NCBI GenBank assembly: GCA_025355035.1
Contig: JANXLS010001152.1
Span: forward strand, 1 to 5,440
DNA: 5,440 nt
Reading direction: 5' to 3'
DNA from: Planctomycetota bacterium
GTDB lineage: Bacteria; Planctomycetota; SZUA-567; H5-PLA8
Shown: positions 1 to 5,440 of the stretch, piece by piece
How positions within the stretch are numbered: the stretch's first letter is position 1
How the letters are laid out: the number at the start of each line of letters is the position of its first letter
Translations under genes and position numbers: made by a program
Notes under the pieces: model-generated
The model's database searches: none
What the model was told of the DNA's origin: nothing
The model's input: the letters and a program-made list of their open reading frames with translations, nothing else

Positions 1-317
1 GTCTGGTGCATGCCGTCGCCGAAGACCACCATACCCTCTGCAATCGCCGGAGAGCCGACCACCGGTCGCACGATGAACGGCGCGGACTTCGTCCAGAAAA
101 CGCGTTCGGCCGCGTTCGCTGCCATCGTCATCGCATGAAACGATCCCGTATTCAAATTGCCCATCACGGAACTGTAAATCGCTTTGTTGTACGGCACCGG
201 CGACGCAACGAAATGCTCCGGAGACTTGCGAATCCAAAGAACGTTCGGCTGCTTTGGCCCGGGCAAATCGTCTACGTTTCCGGTCCGCTGCGCATTGCCG
301 CGCGCGGTGGGCCAGTC
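1..317 (-). other. Start of a PQQ-like beta-propeller domain, cut by the window edge
   Basis: From residue 810 the fusion reads DWPTARGNAQRTGN, then VLWIRK, then two blade-like units: SPVPYNKAIYSSVMGN at 848 and SPAIAEGMVVFGDG at 898. The DWPxxRGNxxxTG opening and the 'SPxxxxGxvxxGxxdG' units are the usual signature of PQQ_2-type (PF13360-like) outer-envelope propellers. A full domain is generally around 350-400 residues, so most of it should lie beyond the left edge. Many such domains do not bind PQQ, and no cofactor ligand can be assigned here. Confidence 0.8.
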
Positions 318-2744
318 GGCGGCGGCCGCGTTCGAATGCGTCCCGGCACTGACGAGGGAAAGCACCGCGAATAGAATTAAATTCGAGCCGGCCGTACGCT
401 TGCCCAACAGGAGAATTGCAGCGAGCAGAAATACTCCTCCCAGGATCAAAACACCGGCACCATAGGATGAAGATCCACCAATGGTACTGAGCGTTTTAGT
501 TTTCGAAAAGCTTTCGGTCGCTGGAGCCGGTTCGACAAAGAATTCTGGATTCGTCATGAATAAAACAGCCTCCTGGCCTTCGTTACATAAGACAACGTCG
601 GGCACTCCATCTTTATTGAGATCCGGCACTGCAATCGCTGAGGTGTTGAAGTGGCGATACATCCATCCGATTTCTTCTGTGCGATCCGTGAATGTGCCAT
701 CGGTGTTTTTACGAAAATAGTGGTTTGGACCTTTCCAACATCCGACCAGCAAATCCTGCCGCCCCTTCTGGAATTCGACCCACGCCGCACACCGAGCGTC
801 GCCCATGGATCGGGCCACGTCGCCGGATTTCGCGGTCACATCGTTGAAATGCCCGGAGCCGTCGTTGTGCAGCAGTTTGCATCCGCCCGCTTGCGGAATA
901 AACAAATCCGGGCGACCGTCTCCATTGAAATCTCCGAACGCCGGGGTGACGCCGCCCGTGTGATACGAAATTCCGGCTTGCGGCGCTTCGACAAAACCCG
1001 TCGGCGTGTTGAGCACAAGCACACCGGTGCCGCCGCTGAAGAGAAAGTCCGGACGCCCGTCGCCATTAACATCTGCGACGATTAATCGGTCGCCTTTCAC
1101 ATCTTTGCCGATGCCATTTTCGCCAAGCCCGACTGAGTCGGAAATATCTTCGAATTGCAGTGGCACGACCGATTGCGCCTCCATTAATTTGGACAAGAAA
1201 TAGAACGCAAATTCGCCACTGCCATTACAGACTTTGATCAATAATTTATTCACGCCCGCGCGCAGCTTGAGGGTCTTGAGAGCTTGGTCGGGCGCACATG
1301 CACGCGATACGTTTTCAGAGTGAATTTTCTCGCCGTTGAGCCAGATCGTCAAGGTGTCGTCGCTGCCGAATGATGCGGGACAATCCATCGCCGCGCCAAC
1401 ATTGATTTCACGATAGAGATACACGGCACAGTTGTCATTGTGCTCGGGCTTGAAGAGCGCGAGGCTGTTGACTTGCCCGTCGTTAAAGGCACCTTCTTTC
1501 CAAATCACTTTTTCGTTCGCCTTGCCCGTGTATTGCATCTTGAGATCGACGTTCAATTCGGGCGGATAGGCCGCGTCAAAATTGCCGTCGAACGGTCCAG
1601 CGTAGTACCATTTCCCCAACGTGCGCGGTGCAGGCGCAGCTGCCGGTTGAGAACCAAGATTTCGATACAAGCGCAGCCCGCGGAATCCGTCGGCCACCAA
1701 TAAATCCGGCTTTCCGTCGCCGTCATAATCGATCCAAGCAGCCGCAGTGATATTCGAATACCCAAATTTCGGCAGCGCGGCCGTGACATCTTCGAACTGC
1801 ACGGCCTTTTCAGTGATATTGCGAAACAGCCTTGGACCCGTCGGCGTTGCTACAAAGACATCCACCTTCTTGTCGCCATTGAAATCCGCGAACGCCACGG
1901 CGCGCGCGCCGCCCTGAAAGGGCAGCCGCACTTCATCGAAGGCTGTGCCTCCATTCAAAAGCATCAACATCTGCCGCTCGCCGAAGACACACACATCTGC
2001 GCGCGCATCGTTGTTGAAATCAGCTGACAATGCCCCGATGGCGTGAGCTCCGACGCGGCCCAAATTCAGCGTGTGAGTGAATCCCGGCACTCCGGCGAGC
2101 GAGCGCAATTCATCACCACCCGAACCAAAGTCGACGAAATCGCGCACCGGATTGTAGTCTTGAATCTTAAGACTCGCCTTCATGCGCTGCATGCGGGCTG
2201 TGCGCAAATGCAGTGTATTTTTGTCGCCGTCCACCATGCACGGCACGACGACTTCCTGACCGGCGAGCATCGATTGAACCGCGATGGCCAGCTTCTCCGG
2301 TTTGCCGCAAAACGTTCGATTGAAGAACGGCTCGGCGTGCGTCATGCCCCACCATTCGCCGCCCGCGTTGACCTGGTACCAATAATTATCGATGCACACT
2401 TCCGCCGCGCCGCCGTTGTGAATAAAGAGCGCGGTCTTGCCCACCTCGGCCCACGCCATGACGTTCTGCCATTCGCGCGGATGAAATCCCGCCTGTCCAA
2501 TTTGGTGCTTGATCGTTTCGCCCGGATGAGTCCCCTTGATGTCGCGAACTTTTTTATAGATGATTGAGTTCTTCTGTTTGTCGACAGACTCCACAACAAT
2601 CAGCAGGACATTGGTGGATTCGTTGATGGCCTTGCCGAGCGGGTATTGGATTTCAATGTATCCCGACGCCTTGCGGGTCTGATACAGAACCAGCGCCAGC
2701 ACGATGGTCAGGCTCACACACCATTTCAGGACTTTTCGTTTCAC
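1..2744 (-). CDS. FG-GAP/VCBS beta-propeller fused through a membrane hairpin to a PQQ-like beta-propeller (3' end missing)
   Basis: Seen: one frame open for 914 codons from the GTG at 2744-2742 to the left edge, with no stop, so the C-terminus is missing. GTG is the first start codon after an in-frame TAA and has a Shine-Dalgarno sequence 8 bases upstream. Residues 1-6 are basic (KRK) and about 8-21 hydrophobic, a signal or anchor. Residues 26-220 form a Trp/Cys-rich domain (motifs NYWYQ, GEWWGMTHAEPF, VVVPCMVDGD). Calcium-loop FG-GAP motifs begin at residues 242, 287, 339, 558, 605 and 708, with a degenerate copy at 657. Residues 378-520 are an inserted beta-rich domain (KWYYAGPFDGNFD, SDDTLTIWLNGEKI). 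Two hydrophobic helices lie at about 763-780 and 788-800. DWPTARGNAQRTGN at 810 and SPAIAEGMVVFGDG at 898 are PQQ-like blade signatures. Known: these propellers are usually extracytoplasmic binding or structural modules. Inferred: a membrane-anchored envelope protein. Substrate and any enzymatic activity are unknown; nothing visible proves PQQ binding. Confidence 0.92.
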   Translation of the reverse strand, partial: MKRKVLKWCVSLTIVLALVLYQTRKASGYIEIQYPLGKAINESTNVLLIVVESVDKQKNSIIYKKVRDIKGTHPGETIKHQIGQAGFHPREWQNVMAWAEVGKTALFIHNGGAAEVCIDNYWYQVNAGGEWWGMTHAEPFFNRTFCGKPEKLAIAVQSMLAGQEVVVPCMVDGDKNTLHLRTARMQRMKASLKIQDYNPVRDFVDFGSGGDELRSLAGVPGFTHTLNLGRVGAHAIGALSADFNNDARADVCVFGERQMLMLLNGGTAFDEVRLPFQGGARAVAFADFNGDKKVDVFVATPTGPRLFRNITEKAVQFEDVTAALPKFGYSNITAAAWIDYDGDGKPDLLVADGFRGLRLYRNLGSQPAAAPAPRTLGKWYYAGPFDGNFDAAYPPELNVDLKMQYTGKANEKVIWKEGAFNDGQVNSLALFKPEHNDNCAVYLYREINVGAAMDCPASFGSDDTLTIWLNGEKIHSENVSRACAPDQALKTLKLRAGVNKLLIKVCNGSGEFAFYFLSKLMEAQSVVPLQFEDISDSVGLGENGIGKDVKGDRLIVADVNGDGRPDFLFSGGTGVLVLNTPTGFVEAPQAGISYHTGGVTPAFGDFNGDGRPDLFIPQAGGCKLLHNDGSGHFNDVTAKSGDVARSMGDARCAAWVEFQKGRQDLLVGCWKGPNHYFRKNTDGTFTDRTEEIGWMYRHFNTSAIAVPDLNKDGVPDVVLCNEGQEAVLFMTNPEFFVEPAPATESFSKTKTLSTIGGSSSYGAGVLILGGVFLLAAILLLGKRTAGSNLILFAVLSLVSAGTHSNAAAADWPTARGNAQRTGNVDDLPGPKQPNVLWIRKSPEHFVASPVPYNKAIYSSVMGNLNTGSFHAMTMAANAAERVFWTKSAPFIVRPVVGSPAIAEGMVVFGDGMHQ
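330..458 (-). other. Internal membrane hairpin with signal-peptide-like second helix
   Basis: Residues about 763-780 (GAGVLILGGVFLLAAILL) form a hydrophobic helix. A short basic turn (GKRTAG, 781-786) follows, then a second hydrophobic stretch (LILFAVLSLVSAG, 789-801), and finally SNAAAA just before DWP at residue 810. By the positive-inside rule KR sits in the cytoplasm, which places both propellers on the outer side of the membrane. The basic-hydrophobic-Ala pattern looks like the signal peptide of a PQQ-propeller protein, now internal, so signal peptidase cleavage around 807-810 is possible. Confidence 0.75.
525..2072 (-). repeat. FG-GAP/VCBS repeats forming a seven-blade propeller, with an insertion
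   Basis: Calcium-loop motifs of the form D-x-[ND]-x-D-x-x-x-D encode blade landmarks at 1995-2021 (DFNNDARAD), 1860-1886 (DFNGDKKVD), 1704-1730 (DYDGDGKPD), 1047-1073 (DVNGDGRPD), 906-932 (DFNGDGRPD) and 597-623 (DLNKDGVPD). A degenerate copy is at 753-776 (EFQKGRQD). Spacing is 45-52 residues between neighbours, except the gap of 219 residues between the third and fourth, which holds the inserted domain. Seven units match the usual seven-blade fold of FG-GAP proteins. At DNA level blades 2 and 5 are still similar (1876-1900 against 922-946, 21 of 25 bases equal by eye). Confidence 0.85.
1185..1613 (-). other. Beta-rich domain inserted between propeller blades 3 and 4
   Basis: Residues about 378-520 of the propeller fusion contain no FG-GAP motif. 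The segment opens with KWYYAGPFDGNFD and AYPPE, has SDDTLTIWLNGEKI near residue 461, and ends with a regular strand pattern (KLRAGVNKLLIKVCNGSG, then FAFYF). A 'WYxxGPF' opening and a 'sDDxxxxWlNG' core followed by 'GxNxlliKv' recall the beta-sandwich, carbohydrate-binding-like modules (PA14/NPCBM style) common in secreted planctomycete and verrucomicrobial proteins. Four cysteines at 440, 455, 483 and 506 could form disulfides. The ligand is unknown and the family assignment is from memory of the motif only. Confidence 0.6.
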
Positions 2745-2812
2745 GGCGTTTGTCCTTCCGTATGGGAAGCAGACTGTTTTTTACTTAAAGAAGAGGGACT
2801 GCATTCTTGAAA
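2745..2812 (-). other. Short intergenic spacer inside a probable two-gene operon
   Basis: These 68 bases lie between the TPR stop and the GTG of the propeller gene. The only possible stem I found is a weak GCAG/CTGC pairing of 4 base pairs around an AT-rich loop with a run of six A on the coding strand, not the GC-stem plus U-tract of an intrinsic terminator. I could not identify a convincing -35/-10 pair. Co-transcription of the two genes is the simplest reading, but an internal promoter inside the 3' end of the TPR gene cannot be excluded by eye. Confidence 0.6.
2753..2759 (-). promoter_or_regulatory. Shine-Dalgarno sequence of the propeller-fusion gene
   Basis: On the minus strand the sequence GGAAGGA ends 8 bases before the GTG at 2744. 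It decides the start: no ATG, GTG or TTG occurs in this frame between the upstream in-frame TAA and this GTG, and the next residues (MKRKVLKW followed by a hydrophobic run) make a sensible signal or anchor. It also shows that this gene can be translated independently rather than by coupling to the TPR gene. Confidence 0.75.
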
Positions 2813-5440
2813 TTACTTTGTTCCGGGAACGCGTTTCTTTGCTGCTTCGGCTTCTTTGGTCGTCGCGAATTCCTTTATCACGCGTTGCAACAACGCAGTG
2901 GCTTCGGCCGGCTTTTTCAATTCGACTTGCGCATCTGCGGCGTTAATTAGCGCTTCCGCGTTTATCTCGGGATAGTCGTAAATCGAAGCGACCGTCATCC
3001 ATTCTTTCAACGCATCCGGAAAACGTTTTTGAGCCATGCGGCACTTGCCCATTTGAAGCTGGGCTTGAGCCGCGATTTCTCCGGCGCTGCGTCGCGTGAT
3101 TTCAATAAAGGTGTTGTACGCGTTATCAAATTGGTTCGCCCGCTGCCACAGCGTTGCGATTTCAAATCGCGCTTCGTGAACAAAAGGACTTTGCGGAAAT
3201 CGCTGCACGAGGATTTCGTACGCCTGTCGACTTTCGTCCCAACGTTGCGCTTGGGTGAACGCGAAACCCAATTGCACCAATCCACGCTCGGCGAGGCCGT
3301 TCCTATTTCGGAATGGATCCTTGTCGCGAAACACGGAGAGTTGCGCGATGGCGTTGGGCCAATCCTTGCTCTGAATGTAGCATTGGCCCGTCACGAAAGT
3401 CGCTTCGCCGAACTGGCCGCTCGCGGGATTTTTGAGCACCGCCTGCGTTTGGACCAGTGCGAGTTTCACTTCGCCCTTGGCTAAAAGACACGCGGCCAAA
3501 TTCACGTGCAAGCGCTCAGCCATTTCCGCATTCGGACTCTCTTCAAGTCCGGCGACCAACAACTCCAACGCCGCATCGATCTGACTGCGCTGAGCCTGCA
3601 ACTCTGCCGATTCGAGACGCGCGCGGGCTGCGACCGACGACGTCGGCGACAGCGTCAAAAGGGACGCGTATGCGTCCTGCGCTGCTTTTTCGCTGGGCTG
3701 CGGAGGAATGTCGCTGAGTGGGATGTCCGGCAGGGCGAGCACGGGAGCCGGTTGCGTCGGTGCGGCTTTCTTCAGATTATCGATAATCTTCGCGACCGCT
3801 TTTCCACCGGTCATTTGTCGAACGCTTTCGATTTCCGCATCCGCCAGTGTGCGGTGGCACCAAGCCGTTTCGTAGAGCATCCACAGCTGCGCATCCGCAA
3901 TCGGGGCGTTGGGTTCGCGCTTCGCGACGTCCGCTTTGAGTGACTCCGCCAATCCGCGCAAACTGTTTAATGTCTCTTCAATCTTCAGCGTTGCGGCTGC
4001 AACTTCTTCCGGTTTTGCGCCTGATTTTTTTTGCACGTCGCGGGCGTTGGCGAGCGCCAAAACCCCTTCTTCGCGCTGACATTGCGCGCTGCGCCAGCGC
4101 GCTTTTAAATCGCCTTTCTTTGCGAGCTCGTTGAACATACCACGCGCTTCAGGCAGCTTGCGCAAGTCTTTCAATGCGAGCGCGTGTTCGTATTGAATCT
4201 GCGAAACCCATTCGCTGCGCATTGGATCCTTTAGCAGTTTTTCTTCGTAACGTTTGCGGCATTCGAGCATCACATTCAACGCGTCGTTGGGTCGATTCTG
4301 GGTTCGCATCCATGCCGATTGGCGAACCAGTGCGAGCGGTGCAAGCGGACTCTGCTTCAAGGGATCGCTATTGAATCGATTGCATTCGTTGATCGCTCCA
4401 TTCACGTCGCCCTGTAACGCGATGACGCGCGCGCGTTCCAACACGGCACTTGGCATCGATGGGGAGTTGAGAAATTCCCCCATGACTTTCTCATATATCT
4501 GCCGGGCCCGAGCCAAGAGGATCTGCCGTTCGGCCGGAACCACCACGATCTCGCCCATGCGTTGGTAGCATTGCGCCGCCTTCAAAAACGCGTCCGCAGC
4601 CTCAGGCGTTTTACCTTGAGTCGCGGCGTATTTGTCGAGCAATCGGGCAGCTTGTTCGGCCCGATCCATGAGTTGCGCCGACTGCAACGCGTCGTCGGTT
4701 TCCGACGGAAACTGGCGGATGAGGCAATCGGCGATCACGCTGTTCACGTGCGCCAAATCGCCGCTGCGATCCACATCGAGAATTGCCGAAAGCGTCGTGA
4801 CCGCATCGACATATCTCCCGCGCCGATACTGTGCCGATCCCAATCCGTAGCGCGCGAGATTGACATACGAAAACTCCGGGAATTTTTCGAGCAGGCGCTG
4901 ATATCGGCTGATCGATTCGTCAAACCCTTTCTCCCAAACCGCCTTGTTCTCATTCGCCTTCGGATCGCTTGCTGCTGCCATCGCCGCCAAGCAGGCGTTT
5001 TCCGCGGCGCGAAACCAAACCTCTGAAAGGAGGATGCTTTTCGGATAGGCCTTCTCGAATTTTTCACACAGGGCGTCGGATTCTTTATAAAGTCCATCCA
5101 GATGCAGCGCCGTGGCTTGCCGCTGCAGCGCTTCTTCCGCGCGTTCGGATTCGCTAAATTCTGCGATGACTTTTTCATACGTTGCAACCGCGTCTTTGTT
5201 GGCGTGCGCCAATAACTGAATGTCGCCCAATTCAAGCAGGATGTCACCTCGTCGCGCTTTCGCATCCGAATCCGACGCGCCCAACACATTGCATTTGTCC
5301 GCAGCCTTGCCGAGTAAAACGATGGCCTGCTTCCCCGCCGCTTCGACCGCTTTGGGATTCGCCGGATCAGCAGCGCCCATCGTCGCTCGCGCCAACCACC
5401 ACGTTGCGCGGTCGCCCACTTGCGGGTGCTCGGCGAGCGG
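2813..5440 (-). CDS. Large tetratricopeptide-repeat protein (5' end missing)
   Basis: Seen: 875 codons read to a TAA at 2815-2813 and the frame is open to the right edge. The GTG at 5419 is preceded in frame by PLAEHPQ with no stop, so it is more likely an internal valine than the start; the true N-terminus, including any signal peptide, is outside. The product is almost wholly alpha-helical. TPR-like units (numbered from the window edge) are clearest at residues 64-97, 196-224, 337-360, 606-637, 645-674, 719-752, 755-787, 793-826 and 828-864, with typical ends such as YEKVIAEFSES and YEILVQRFPQSP. A Pro-rich stretch at about 559-583 separates an irregular N-terminal half from a regular C-terminal array. 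The chain ends in a Lys-rich tail, with no membrane segment. Known: TPRs are protein-protein scaffolds, and the C-terminal array resembles the TolA-binding-protein/BamD style of envelope TPR. Inferred: an envelope scaffold working with the propeller protein encoded just downstream. Specific function not recognised. Confidence 0.92.
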   Translation of the reverse strand, partial: PLAEHPQVGDRATWWLARATMGAADPANPKAVEAAGKQAIVLLGKAADKCNVLGASDSDAKARRGDILLELGDIQLLAHANKDAVATYEKVIAEFSESERAEEALQRQATALHLDGLYKESDALCEKFEKAYPKSILLSEVWFRAAENACLAAMAAASDPKANENKAVWEKGFDESISRYQRLLEKFPEFSYVNLARYGLGSAQYRRGRYVDAVTTLSAILDVDRSGDLAHVNSVIADCLIRQFPSETDDALQSAQLMDRAEQAARLLDKYAATQGKTPEAADAFLKAAQCYQRMGEIVVVPAERQILLARARQIYEKVMGEFLNSPSMPSAVLERARVIALQGDVNGAINECNRFNSDPLKQSPLAPLALVRQSAWMRTQNRPNDALNVMLECRKRYEEKLLKDPMRSEWVSQIQYEHALALKDLRKLPEARGMFNELAKKGDLKARWRSAQCQREEGVLALANARDVQKKSGAKPEEVAAATLKIEETLNSLRGLAESLKADVAKREPNAPIADAQLWMLYETAWCHRTLADAEIESVRQMTGGKAVAKIIDNLKKAAPTQPAPVLALPDIPLSDIPPQPSEKAAQDAYASLLTLSPTSSVAARARLESAELQAQRSQIDAALELLVAGLEESPNAEMAERLHVNLAACLLAKGEVKLALVQTQAVLKNPASGQFGEATFVTGQCYIQSKDWPNAIAQLSVFRDKDPFRNRNGLAERGLVQLGFAFTQAQRWDESRQAYEILVQRFPQSPFVHEARFEIATLWQRANQFDNAYNTFIEITRRSAGEIAAQAQLQMGKCRMAQKRFPDALKEWMTVASIYDYPEINAEALINAADAQVELKKPAEATALLQRVIKEFATTKEAEAAKKRVPGTK
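3692..3766 (-). other. Proline-rich linker in the TPR protein
   Basis: Residues about 559-583 (numbered from the right window edge) are rich in Pro with few helix-forming runs, including QPAPVLALPDIPLSDIPPQP. It separates an irregular helical half, with a Lys/Glu/Ala-rich possible coiled coil at about 460-508, from the regular C-terminal TPR array. It probably acts as a flexible hinge between two scaffold halves. Confidence 0.6.

Noticed and set aside
651..1085. A plus-strand open frame of 144 codons
   Set aside because: Antisense to FG-GAP blades 4-7. The minus-strand frame explains this DNA fully, with repeats in register.
2043..2567. A plus-strand open frame of 174 codons
   Set aside because: It lies wholly opposite the propeller gene. 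Its translation has no recognisable domain and is Arg/His-rich, as expected for an antisense shadow of GC-rich coding DNA.
1..2744. Pseudogene or a series of small genes, since only short frames with a start and stop appear here
   Set aside because: Reading every triplet in the frame set by the GTG at 2744 gave no stop in 914 codons, with ordered domains throughout. The gene is intact as far as it can be seen.
2763..2803. Intrinsic terminator between the two genes
   Set aside because: Only a 4-base-pair GCAG/CTGC pairing around a long loop; no GC-rich stem followed by a T-run on the coding strand.
4744..5289. A minus-strand open frame of 181 codons inside the TPR gene
   Set aside because: It is the same DNA in another frame, with a Trp/Arg/Ser-rich low-complexity translation. 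The TPR frame has regular repeats through the same stretch.
5417..5419. GTG as the start of the TPR gene
   Set aside because: The frame stays open upstream to the edge, the preceding residues PLAEHPQ fit a helix-loop of the same repeat protein, and no signal peptide or Shine-Dalgarno sequence is visible, so Val is the better reading.

Overview
The window reads as two large, co-directional, incomplete protein genes, both on the minus strand. Together they fill almost all of the 5,440 bases. The upstream gene (right side) encodes an alpha-helical tetratricopeptide-repeat (TPR) protein whose N-terminus lies beyond the right edge. After a 68-base gap comes a second gene, starting at a GTG behind a good Shine-Dalgarno sequence. 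It stays open for 914 codons and runs off the left edge without a stop. I translated this frame by hand, checking every line for stops. It is easy to miss because it has no terminator in the window and its own strand breaks into short ORFs in the other frames.

The second gene is the more interesting one. Its product reads in order as: a short N-terminal membrane anchor or signal; a Trp/Cys-rich extracytoplasmic domain; a seven-blade FG-GAP/VCBS-type beta-propeller, interrupted after blade 3 by a roughly 145-residue beta-rich domain; a tight two-helix membrane hairpin whose second helix looks like a secretion signal ending in AAAA|DWP; and the first blades of a PQQ-like beta-propeller. It looks like two separately exported propeller proteins fused into one chain.

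No taxonomic marker gene is present. Moderately GC-rich DNA, very long exported propeller proteins, a WYYAGPF-type domain and a large TPR protein in one apparent operon all recall the Planctomycetes-Verrucomicrobia-Lentisphaerae group. That is an inference from gene style only. The short gap, shared direction and lack of a terminator suggest co-transcription. TPR arrays usually act as protein-binding scaffolds and multi-propeller proteins as extracellular or periplasmic binding platforms, so a cell-envelope assembly is plausible, but no substrate or reaction can be read from the sequence. I saw no tRNA, rRNA, CRISPR array, insertion sequence, attachment site or plus-strand gene.
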